From Entoloma clypeatum (taxonomy: Eukaryota > Basidiomycota > Agaricomycetes > Agaricales > Entolomataceae), in assembly GCA_963565915.1 (NCBI GenBank), contig OY751485.1:1054001-1118000 (forward strand): 64,000 nucleotides of DNA, written 5' to 3'. Numbering within the stretch: position 1 is the stretch's first letter; every line of letters begins with the position of its first letter. Under the pieces are notes generated by a model, which saw only the letters and a program-made list of their open reading frames with translations, made no database searches and had not been told where the DNA came from. A program made the position numbers and the translations under genes. Of the stretch, positions 31,015 to 40,700 are shown piece after piece.

Positions 31015-31430
31015 TGGCTAACGATCACCACTTGTGGCCAACGGCCTGCTATTGCCCCCTCTAGCGCCCAACGGCCTACTTTCGCAGACAACGGCCTCCG
31101 TTCATGCCCAACGCCTCCACCCATGCCCAACAGCGTTGACTCGCGCCCAACGGCCCCTTCTGTGCCCAACGGCCTCCACTTGTGCCCCACAGCCTCGACT
31201 CACCCCCAACGGCCTCCACCCACGCCCAACGGCCTCGACTCACGCCCAATGGCCTTTGCGCCCAACAGCCTCCACTCATGCCCAAAGCCGCCGAATCACG
31301 CCCAAAGCCGCCGAATCACGCCCAAAGCCGCTGAATCACGCCCAAAGCCGCCGAATTGTGCCCAACAGCGCCGACTCACGCCCAACATGTCGAACAGCCT
31401 CCGTTCATGCCCAACGGCTACCACTCCCAT
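31015..31430 (-). repeat. hAT-2 right minisatellite array (inverted)
   Basis: About sixteen imperfect units of CGCCCAACGGCCTCCACTCA, the reverse complement of the left array. A sub-block (31285-31350) has drifted to AAAGCCGCCGAATCACGCCC. Confidence 0.85.
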
Positions 31431-31634
31431 ACATATATATATTTAGCCATGATGTATAATTAATCGACCCACCAAACCGGTTCTGACCAGTTCGGTCCAC
31501 CGTCCATGGGTCCAATGGACCGGTCCTGAGTGGTCTGGTCCGGTTTTTTGTCCTTTTGTCATATATGAAGACCGGTCTTGGTCTCGGTCTATGCCTCTCG
31601 GAGGCAAAAAACTGAACCGAACCCTCAAACACTA

Positions 31635-32690
31635 GACATGCAGGACATAGATGAAATATCAATGACCCTAGGCATTCCGTGGCAAATTGCAAAGGACGTA
31701 CCGTTCATGTCAGTTTTTGACTACCTCGGAATGCGATGGGATCTGGAGCGCAAAACAGTCACATTGACAGAATGGAAGAGAGCAAAGTATCTACGTACCA
31801 TTGACGAGTGGCTGAGAAAACGTACACATCAACTTGATGAACTGAGAAGGTTGTACGGCAAGCTTCTGCATGCATCACAAGTCATACCAGGTGGTCGGGC
31901 TTACCTCACAAGCCTGGAGCTGATGTTTCTGATTTTCGGAAATGAACCCTTCAAGCCACGCACCCCCCCTCGATCGGTACCACGAGACCTGGAATGGTGG
32001 TCAAGTCAACTTTCCTCTCCCCCACACCCTCTTTCCATCCCAACCCCCGTTGAACTCCTGGAGATTCAAGCCTTCTCTGATGCAAGCTCATCTGTCAGAA
32101 TCGGAATCACGATCGGCCAACGATGGCGAGCCTGGACCCTCACACCAGAGTGGAAAGCCGAGGGATGAGACATCGCGTGGGCAGAAGCGATCGGCCTCGA
32201 ACTCCTGGTATTGGGCACCACCTGCAAGTTCCCAGTGCTCAAGCAGCTACTCCTCTACGGCGACAACAGGGGGGTCGTTGAGGGTTGGTGGAGAGGACAG
32301 AGTCACAACACAGAAGTCAATGGTGTCTTCAGGAGGCTTCACCACTTGGAAGCAGAGCTGGGAGTTACCATCTACACCCGTTACATGCCTTCAGCCCTCA
32401 ACCCAGCAGACGGACCATCCAGGGGCAAACTCTTGGCTCCAGAGGACCTCCTCAACCCAATCCCACTCCATCCGGACGTTGCCCACCTCGTCCTCGATGT
32501 TGAACCCACTCTTGGGCATGTGGACCCCACCCGAACACCAGACACCAAATCCAAGCACCGTCTCGGGGACATCCATTATACATCCTACACAGAATTCAGC
32601 CACCAACTCGAACATGAGGCGATCAGACGGTACTATGAGAACGAGGCTGGTGGAGGTCCTCCAGAATGTGGGGATCATGTTGAACTCTGA
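31635..32690 (+). pseudogene. Ngaro RT C-terminal part and RNase H
   Basis: Resumes at MQDIDEISMTLGIPWQ and includes FDYLGMRWDLERKTVTL, the connection domain, and RNase H motifs (IQAFSDASSSVRIG, LLLYGDNRGVVEGWW, ALNPADGPSRG). A TGA at 32166 sits where Arg is expected before DIAWAEAIGLELLVLG. The C-terminal part overlaps the start of the recombinase frame. Confidence 0.8.
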
Positions 32691-32814
32691 CATTGAGGTA
32701 GGAACGGCCACCACGGGCAGCAGTGGGGCACCATCAATTCTCCAATCCCCAGCCACCCCACCAAGCATTTCCCCACCGTCAACGAATATTCTTTGGCCAA
32801 GATGCAGCGCGGAG

Positions 32815-33918
32815 GACAGACTCAGGTTATGGAGACCGGTTAAGTTGAGGGCGCCATTGGACGGGGACACTGCTCCACTTCCAATCACACAGGCCATGCT
32901 TGATAGAGTGGGGGCCGTTCTGAAGGAGTCATGGGCACCGAAGACACTGCAGAATTACGGGACAGGCCTAGCAACTTACCACGACTTTTGCGACGCAGCC
33001 GACATACCTGAAGAGGTCCACGCTCCAGCCCCCCACGAGCTCGAGTCCTTCGCTGCGGCACTCGCAGGGGTATATTCGAAAGCAGCAGTCAAGAATTACC
33101 TCCATGGAGTGCGAGCATGGCATCTGATCCACGGACTTCCTTATGACATTCATGAAGACACCATGGACACCATGTTGAAAGCAGCATCCAAACTCGCACC
33201 ACCTGAGTCAAAACGACCCAAGTGAGAAGCTCTGCGGGTCTCAACCATCAAGTTCATCAAGTCACGCCTCTTGCCGTCCGACCCACACGATGCCGCGGTA
33301 TTTGCATGCCTCACCACCACCTTTTGGTGCACATCCAGGCTTGGGGAATTCACAGTTGAGACAGAAAAGAGCTTCAACCCAAGGTACCATATCACATGAT
33401 CAGGTATGACATCCAAACTCGACCTACAAGGGAATCCCCAGACCGTCTTCTGGCTACCATGGACTAAGAAGGAGGAGGACGGTGAGGAAGTATACTGGGC
33501 ACCCCAGAGGGGCGAGTATGATCCTCAAGAGGCACTAGACAATCACCTCTGAATCAACGACCTCCCGGAGGACTCACCTCTATTCGCGTACAAAGGAAAG
33601 AAAGGTGCAAAACCCCTGACGAGCAGGGCTTTCCTCGCTCGGATCAACCAGATCCTCAAAACCGACAATCGACAGAAAATTACAGGCCACTGCCTGTGAA
33701 TAGGCACGACTCTTGAATATCTATTGCGAGGACTTCCTTTCGATGCCATTAAGGTCAAAGGACGATGGGCGGGTAACACCTTCACAATCTACTTACGAGA
33801 ACACGCGGACATTATGGCCCCATACATGCAGGACAATCCGGATCTCGCACATGATCTCAACAGGTTAATTATGACCTCGGGTCCAGTACATATACCTCCC
33901 ATAGTTCGTAGACAATAG
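32815..33918 (+). pseudogene. Ngaro tyrosine recombinase
   Basis: One frame of 368 codons with four TGA stops (33223, 33397, 33550, 33697), each restorable to Arg by CGA. N-terminal SAM-like core-binding part: VLKESWAPKTLQNYGTGLATYHDF. Catalytic Arg block: FWCTSRLGEFTV. Box II: TGHCL-stop-IGTTLEYLLRG, where the lost residue is the R of H-x-x-R. Then VKGRWAGNTFTIYLREHA with the Trp and nucleophilic Tyr. It would integrate the circular DNA copy by strand exchange. Confidence 0.85.
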
Positions 33919-34010
33919 ACAGTGGGAGCGAGCCAACTATCAGATTGGGAATGAGCTGAGCATCGCGCGTCGACACACTCCTACTTTTGGGGGAGCGCTG
34001 CTTGCCTCGT

Positions 34011-34157
34011 CTGGGTTCACCCATGCACGGCTAGTCGGGGCGTTGCCCATCTTATTTGTCATACACAAACTAACATGTGGAATTATAGAATAATTACATA
34101 CATGTACTGACCTGCCTCCCCCGTTCTGCTTGCACGCAGGAACGTCAGCACCAAAGA
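34011..34157 (+). repeat. Ngaro split direct repeat B1
   Basis: 147 bp from CTGGGTTCACCCATGCACGG to GTCAGCACCAAAGA. Homologous to B2 at 34421-34578, which has about 11 extra bp. Confidence 0.82.
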
Positions 34158-34184
34158 TCAGAGATCAATCATGTGAGAAACAAG

Positions 34185-34293
34185 CATGATTGAGTGAAGT
34201 CTTTGGCACGTCATGTGGATGCGCCATCGGCTCTCACATCCTTGCTGCATCCACGTTCCCGGCTCACTGGGCTATGAAAGCCCAGAGTTTTCG
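34185..34293 (+). repeat. Ngaro split direct repeat A2
   Basis: 109 bp matching A1, preceded by a 27-bp linker after B1. Confidence 0.85.
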
Positions 34294-34420
34294 ACCCACC
34301 TGCCACTCCCTTTTCCACACTCATCCACATCAGACAGCCGTGGACGTGTGACACCACAGACATTGCACAGATGCAGAACGCAGCGATGTTTTTGCCACCC
34401 ACCCACACTGCTCATCTCAT

Positions 34421-34578
34421 CTGGGTTCACCCATGCACGGCTAGTCAGAGCCCCTTCGGGGTGTCGCCCACCTTATTCGTCGTACACAAACTAACATGTG
34501 GAATTATAGAATAATTACATACATGTACTGAGCTGCCTCCCCCATTCTGCTTGCACACAGGAATGTCAGCACCAAAGA
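34421..34578 (+). repeat. Ngaro split direct repeat B2 (right end of element)
   Basis: Ends at ACCAAAGA, beyond which the Copia-B protease frame resumes. This marks the right terminus. Confidence 0.8.
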
Positions 34579-35080
34579 CACAGCTCCATTGTTTCCTGGA
34601 CATGAGGGAACAAGACCTGAGCATCTACAGGCAGCACAGGAAACGCAATCGCCGAGAAATCATGATGGCATGGAGTCGGAGAGTCAATGCCAGGAGAAGG
34701 AGGTTCAAGAAATTTGCAATGAAGGAAGGAAAGCCAGTGGATGACAGTAGCCGAGAGAGAAAGTTCAGGTCTGGGCAACGGCTGCGGAAAATGGATGTTC
34801 GTAGCGCCCTTTTTGAACACAAGCTGCAAGATGTGCTCTTGCATGCTTCCTATGGAAAGTAAGTTGATCGGGACGTTGGGCGCATGAAGACAATCACGAA
34901 GGCAAACAGTGCGGACATGGCCACCAAGATAAGCCGTGAAACGGACTTCACCCCTCGCAAGAGTAGTTAAGATACCACAGTTAGCAGTCCCAACAGATAC
35001 AGCTCCAGCCTCATCGTATGTCCAGAAATGTCGGCGGTTGCGAATGATGTGCGTAGTACAACCGGAATTGAGTATCACAT
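34579..35080 (-). pseudogene. Copia-B protease region
   Basis: Frame starts ILNSGCTTHIIRNRRHFW (D-S-G changed to N-S-G, a GAT/GAC to AAT-type change) and continues through CLHAPNVPINLLSIG, typical of copia PR to pre-integrase, to QETMELC at the Ngaro junction. Gag is absent and the sequence is cut by the Gypsy-3 LTR at 35175. Confidence 0.8.
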
Positions 35081-35174
35081 TGAATCAGCTTGAGAGAGAG
35101 ATAAGAGTGAAGGAGTCCATGGAGCGGATGAATTCTAGATAAGGCGTTGGGTCAGAGAAAACCATCGCCAGAGC

Positions 35175-36029
35175 TGTTACACTTTTTCACCCTCTTCCTA
35201 CACACCTTCACACAACCCTTCGACCCTTGATCCCCATCACACCCCATTTCACTTAACTCCGACAACCCTGGGACACGTGTCCCCTCTATCAGCGCTATGA
35301 CTCATACTGACTCGGACTATTCCCCTTTTAGATACATTTTCACTCGTTATCTCTGACTCACGGCCTCGCGGCCTTATCTCTGACTCTTATGCCACAACCC
35401 CTTGAAACATCTATCTAACCAATGGCTTATTTAGCTCCTGCGCAGCACCTACTTATTTATAGCTATTGTTATGGATTCGCTATCCATGGCATTGATTGCT
35501 CAGACAAGATACAAGACATAGAGGCCTTATCTGATTAATGGCCAGTTTCATCTTATCTATTGGTTTCATGCTTACTATTCACTTTTACATCATTTGGGCC
35601 CCGGCCTCCGCTTACTCACTACAGTATGGTCATCGTTACCATATCTAGATGGTTACTCTCACACATCCTTGACATCGTGTTACTTATTGGACTATACTTA
35701 GATACTCTGACTCACGCCGCAGCAGTTACCATAGACACCTACTCCAGGTCCGCTTCTGGAGTCAGACCGGAACCGCTCTAGAGTCATCTAGATGACTCGA
35801 CCTTCTAGCATATATAGGGTACATACAGTACATTGCATGTATTCCCCAGATCTAGCAATCACCTTGGTATCTGCCTTTGCTACTTAAGCCTCTCTGCCTA
35901 AGCATTGCATGGGTTTGTCAACCATAACAGCTATAGGATAATGTATATAAGACTTGTAACCTTAGAGTAGAGGTCCTTAGCTTGACCTAGGCAAACAACG
36001 CTTACTTGTCTACTACTTCGAACACTCTC
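35175..36029 (+). repeat. Gypsy-3 5' LTR, first part
   Basis: Starts TGTTACACTTTTTCACCC. Contains TATATAA at 35944-35950 and TTAGCTTGACC at 35977-35987. Interrupted at CTCTC by Gypsy-2a; the remainder is 43248-43416. Confidence 0.88.
35467..35929 (+). repeat. Solo LTR of another family within the Gypsy-3 LTR
   Basis: 463 bp, TGTTATGG...CCATAACA, flanked by GCTAT on both sides (35462-35466, 35930-35934). The uninterrupted Gypsy-3 LTR at 49561-49580 has a single GCTAT there. It is a clear solo LTR left by LTR-LTR recombination. The orientation is not determinable from this copy alone. Confidence 0.85.
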
Positions 36030-36751
36030 TGTTATATCCGTCTCCGAATCTCCGATCCACTCCGATCGTCCTCCGACTTTCCGGACTTTCCGGACATCCG
36101 TTACCTCCGCATCTCCGCACGTTGCCATCGTGCATTTCATATTCATAACTCCATGCCTTTATGCATTTCATATTCATATTCCCGTTTACTTATGCATCGC
36201 CTTTTCCGCATGGTCCGTTGACCGACATCTCCGATGTTCGTTACAGTCGCTGGCAACTTACGCCACAACTCCGGACCTACTCCGACCATCTCCGTAAAGT
36301 AATCTCATTTAGATATTTAAGCTTGTACCATACCTGTAGTTCCTCAGTTCGAATATCAACAAAGTTCACTCCTCTACTCCCCGTTCATGCCAGAGATCCT
36401 CGCTGTGGTACAATACGCCGACGACATCCTCATCTACTGCTCTTCCTCCATCATTACCCTTCGACGAGCTCAGTACTGTGTCCGAGTCACAACTCCGACG
36501 TCGTCCGACCATTTCCACGTCAACGTGTCTCTCACCGAGATCTTTCCGAGGACCTCCGCATCTCCGACCTCTCCTCCGACCTCCTGAAATTGGGACACCT
36601 TATCCAACAAACGGCGGCGCAACACATACGTTGAAGCCACGTCCCTCCCCTTCGTCGTTCCTCCGCATTCCCGGAGTTCCGCTCCGGCCTCAGTCCTTCG
36701 TCCGACCTCCGACGGACTCCGACAAAGGTCCAACTTTTCACCTACTTAACA
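36030..36751 (+). repeat. 5' LTR of Gypsy-2a
   Basis: 722 bp, TGTTATATCCG...ACTTAACA. The first 90 bp alone hold ten CCG triplets. TATTTAA (36314-36320) and the putative transcript-start 11-mer AGTTCGAATAT (36346-36356) lie in the middle. It also has an open frame with VVQYADDILIYCSSS. Confidence 0.9.
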
Positions 36752-36753
36752 GT

Positions 36754-36764
36754 ATATTCGAACT
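36754..36764 (+). promoter_or_regulatory. Gypsy-2 self-priming primer-binding site
   Basis: ATATTCGAACT two bases inside the LTR is the exact reverse complement of AGTTCGAATAT at 36346-36356, which lies 32 nt downstream of TATTTAA. This is a Tf1-like self-priming geometry. Confidence 0.72.
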
Positions 36765-36791
36765 CAAACCGTTTTTGGATTCCTGCTAGTC

Positions 36792-37719
36792 ATGGCACTC
36801 CGAAACACCAAGACAGCAAAAGCCGCAGAAGCTGGCACTTCTAGGCAACAGGTTCTACAAAATGTCGAACAACGTTTAACAGAACTATCCCCCGTAACTC
36901 CCACTACTCCGACACCTCCGGGTTTTCAGCCCATCACACCTCCGCATAATATTCCGATCCCCACTTCCCCCATAGAATCCGCACCCCCGTCTCCTCAGAA
37001 TATTTTCGGCCCACAAGCCCTTGCGGATGCTTTCCTCTTAATGACCAATGAACTCAAACGCAGCAAAGGTCACAAGCATCATAAAAAGGCTAAGGATCCG
37101 GACACCTTCGACGGTTCCGATCCCCGGAAACTGAACCAGTTCATCTCTGGACAATCTCAAAATGCGCGAAAATCAACATATTCTCAAGTATAATATCGAG
37201 TTCACACGCCTTGCTGCCAAAACGCACTGGGACAGCTCCGCCCTGCATCACCGGTACTACTCCGGGTTGGCAGAGCGGATTAAAGATGTCCTTGGGACTC
37301 AAGCAAAGCCAAGCACGTTACCAGCACTTAGGGAGCTAGCACAGACTATTGATGCTCGCCACTGGGAACGTCATCGTGAGAAGTCCCGCTCCGACAAGTC
37401 CGCATCCAAATCCGACAAATCCGAAGCTAAAACCCCCTCTGCAAACTCTGATAAAAACTCCAAAGCCAAACCACAGACACAGAACCAGAGCAAACAGTCG
37501 AAGCCTTCCTCCGCTCCCAAGTCCGACATCTCCGACAAACTCGGAAAAGACGGAAAGCTAACTCCGGAGGAACGCAAACGCCGTTTTGACAACAACCTCT
37601 GTATGTTTTGTGGCAAAGCTGGACATGTCACGAAAGATTGCCTGAAGTCTTCGTCCTCCGCCTCTAAGGCTAAGGCGCGCGCTGCCCAAGCCAAGACCAC
37701 GGACGAAACAAAAAATTAG
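36792..37719 (+). pseudogene. Gypsy-2a Gag, 230-bp deletion
   Basis: Starts MALRNTKTAKAAEAGTSRQQ like the intact 2b Gag, but at about 37146 the frame jumps from NQFI to sequence 230 bp further on (SLDNLK...), so it is frameshifted. The C-terminal zinc knuckle (CMFCGKAGHVTKDC) survives in the other frame. Confidence 0.9.
37710..37716 (+). promoter_or_regulatory. Gypsy-2a -1 frameshift heptamer at gag stop
   Basis: A_AAA_AAT directly precedes the gag TAG (37717-37719). A -1 slip here enters the pol frame (K K L A G S...), which is open without stops through the protease DSG motif. Confidence 0.6.
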
Positions 37720-40700
37720 CGGGCAGTCCACAGGACTCTGTACGGCCTGAGGACTGCGTTGAACCCATCCGTACTACCGCTCTACTCAACGCTTCCGCTC
37801 TTTCCGATCCCAATTCCCTCCGTGTCCGACTTACATCTCCGCTTATCTCCGATTCTTCTCCAATAGCCACCCTTGTGGACTCCGGCTCTACTCATTGTTT
37901 TATTGACTCCCGTTATGCTTCATCCTATAAACTCCCTTTCACCTCCATACCTCCGATCGAACTTAAATTATTTGACGGAACGTCCAACTCCGTCATTACT
38001 CAGGCGGTTGATCTCCCTGTATACTTTTCCTCCGGTGAATATATGGCCATTACAGCCTACGTGACTCCGCTCGATTCCTCCTGTTCTATGGTTCTTGGAT
38101 ACAACTGGCTCACCCGCTACAATCCTATGATTGACTGGGTATTGGGCAGTATTACTTTCCGTCCACAGCTCTTGAAGGAGTCTCCGACCTTGACGTCTTC
38201 TGCCAGGTCAGCTCCGCTACCTCCGCAGACCTCTCCCGATACTCCGACCTCCGACTCCGGCACACCCGCTGCTACTCCGGACGTTGTTCCGAATATTGCA
38301 TTGATAAATGCAGCCGCATTTGTGCGCGCCTGCAAACTTCCGGGTGCCCAATCCTTCCAAATTCACCTCTCCGACCACACGATCTCCGCCCAATCCGTTT
38401 CTATGTCCGAGGAACCTCCGGACCTCTCCCATATCCCAGAGGAATATCACGATTTTGCCGATGTTTTTAGCAAGACAAAAGCAGACACCCTCGCTCCGCA
38501 TCGTCCGTATGACCTCCGCATCGAGTTAGAAGATGGATCGACTCCCCCTATTGGCCCTATGTACTCCATTTCACAATCCGAACTATCTGCCCTGCGAAAC
38601 TTCATAGACAAACATTTGGCCATTGGCTTCATTCGCCCCTCTTGCTCTCCGCATGGCGCTCCGGTCCTCTTTGTCCGAAAGAAGGACGGTTCCCTCCGCC
38701 TGTGCGTCGACTATCGGGGCCTGAACAAAGTTACCAAGAAGGATCGATACCCTCTTCCGCTCATCTCCGACCTCCTTTCCACTGCCGGAAAAGCGCGTGT
38801 TTATACCACTCTCGATCTCCGGCATGCATATCATCTTGTCCGCATTGCCAACGGAGATGAATGGAAAACCGCTTTCCACACTCGTTACGGATCGTTTGAA
38901 TGGCTTGTTATGCCTTTTGGACTATCCAACGCCCCTGCTGCTTTTCAGCGATTTGTGAATGACATCTTCAGTGACCTCCTCGATGTTACAGTGGTGGTCT
39001 ACCTTGACGACATTCTCATTTACTCCGACGACCCCGCCAAGCACCCCGACGATGTCAAGGAAGTTCTCCGACGTCTCCGCAAGAACGGACTTTACGTCCG
39101 CTCCGACAAGTGTGAATTTTCTGTCGACACAGTCGAATATCTTGGTTTCATCCTTTCTCCCTCCGGTCTCCGCATGTCCGAAACCAAGGTGAAGACCATT
39201 CAAGAGTGGCCTGAACCTCGGAAAGTGAAGGACGTACAGTCTTTCCTAGGATTCGCAAATTTCTATCGACGTTTCATCCACGGTTATTCGGACATCGTTG
39301 TTCCGCTCACCCGACTCACCCGGAAGGGTACTCCGTTCCGTTTCTCCGACTCCGCACGGAGTGCGTTCAACGAGTTGAAGCTCGCGTTTACCAAAGCACC
39401 GGTCCTCACTCATTGGATTCCTGATCGACCTATTATCATCGAGACGGACGCCTCCGACTACGCACTTGGTGCTATTTTGTCCATCCGGACCTCCGACGAG
39501 GAGATACACCCAGTAGCGTTCCACTCCCGCACCTTCACCGCCCCGGAACTCAACTACGACACGCACGACAAGGAGTTACTTGCTATCCATGAAGCATTCA
39601 AGGTATGGCGACATTACCTTGAAGGCTCTGCTGCTCCGATCGATGTTGTCACGGACCACAAGAACCTGGAGTATTTCGCCACTACAAAGGTTCTCACCCG
39701 CCGACAGGCCCGGTGGTCCGAGTTCCTCTCTCAGTTCAATCTCTTGATTCGCTTCCGCCCCGGACGTCTCGGTACCAAGCCGGACTCTTTGACTAGACGA
39801 TGGGACGTCTATCCCAAAGAGGGGAATAGCGACTATGCATTGGTAAACCCAAGCAACTTCCGACCAGTCTTTTCCCAAGAACAGCTGTCCGCATCTCTCC
39901 GAGCTACGGAGTTGTTCACCCCTGTTCTCCGCGCCACAGTCATAATGGACATTGAACAGTTGCACTCCGACATCCTCCGTTCACTCCCATCCGACCCAAT
40001 CTATGCCGACCATCTCAAGGAGCCCAAACCGCACTGGTCCGTAGACTCCGACGGTTTCCTCCGTCATAGTGGTCGCATTTATGTCCCCAACTCCGATAAC
40101 CTCCGGCTCCGCACCCTCCGCAACAAGCACGACCATATTCTCTCCGGACACCCCAGACAGAACAAGACAGTTAGTCTCATTCAACGAGATTATACTTGGC
40201 CTGGTGTTCGAGACTTTGTCAAAAAGTACTGCAAATCCTGCACCACTTGCATGCGCTCTAAACCCCAACGCCACAAGCCCTATGGTATGCTGAAGCAACT
40301 CCCAGTTCCGAACCTTCCGTGGAACTCCATATCCATGGACTTCATCGAGACACTTCCGACCTCCGGCGGTTTTGACGCAATCCTTGTTATTGTTGACCGA
40401 ATGACAAAACAAAGCATTTTTGTTCCAACTACGATCCACTGCACCTCCGAAGATCTAGCCACCTTGTTCATCCTGCATGTGTTCTCCAAGCACGGAGTAC
40501 CGGAGCATGTCACCTCCGACCGAGGCCCGGAGTTCATCTCCCGCTTTTTCCGCTCCCTCAGAAAAGCCCTCAACATGACTCTGCACTTCACCTCTGGCTA
40601 CCATCCTGAAGGCGACGGTCAAACCGAACGTACCAACCAGACCTTGGAACAGTACCTCCGCATTTTCTGTAACTATCAACAGGACAACTGGTCCGAACTA

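Larger units (their letters stand above)
29454..31634. mobile_element. hAT-2: large non-autonomous hAT element
   Basis: 2,181 bp bounded by inverted ends TAGTGTTT(C/G)A(A/G)GGTTC and by a perfect 8-bp duplication GACATGCA (29446-29453, 31635-31642). Removing it with one duplication copy restores the Ngaro RT frame. No transposase frame is seen. Each half contains a minisatellite array and the two arrays are in opposite orientation. Repeated GACCAGTC/GGTCTTGG-like stretches also lie near both ends. Confidence 0.88.
19875..34578 (+). mobile_element. Ngaro/DIRS-like tyrosine-recombinase retrotransposon (disrupted)
   Basis: It has split direct repeats in the order A1 (19875-19983), ORFs, B1 (34011-34157), A2 (34185-34293), B2 (34421-34578), the layout of Ngaro/PAT-type elements. 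Coding pieces in order: a Gag-like ORF, a Cys-rich gag finger, DIRS-type RT with WVDDH, RNase H, and a tyrosine recombinase. It lies inside Copia-B with no target duplication: the flanks join as ...TCCTCG / CACAGCTCC and restore the copia frame. This agrees with recombinase-mediated insertion. It is interrupted by Gypsy-1 and hAT-2 and carries at least nine in-frame TGA stops. Confidence 0.88.
9850..35174 (-). mobile_element. Copia-B: old Ty1/copia element split by two later insertions
   Basis: Pol coding pieces on the minus strand lie in correct order: protease (34579-35080), integrase and first half of RT (18125-19874), second half of RT and RNase H (10195-11364), then the 3' LTR. Copia-A interrupts RT at the CTAGA duplication and the Ngaro-like element interrupts the region between protease and integrase. 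The gag end and 5' LTR are missing where Gypsy-3 begins at 35175. Frameshifts and stops show it is inactive. Confidence 0.85.

Noticed and set aside
29690..31430. CRISPR-like regular repeats
   Set aside because: Units are contiguous and degenerate without unique spacers, and the genome is eukaryotic. They are minisatellites.
37875..37877. GTG at the protease as pol start
   Set aside because: The frame is open upstream to the gag stop where a slippery heptamer sits; a -1 frameshift explains pol better.
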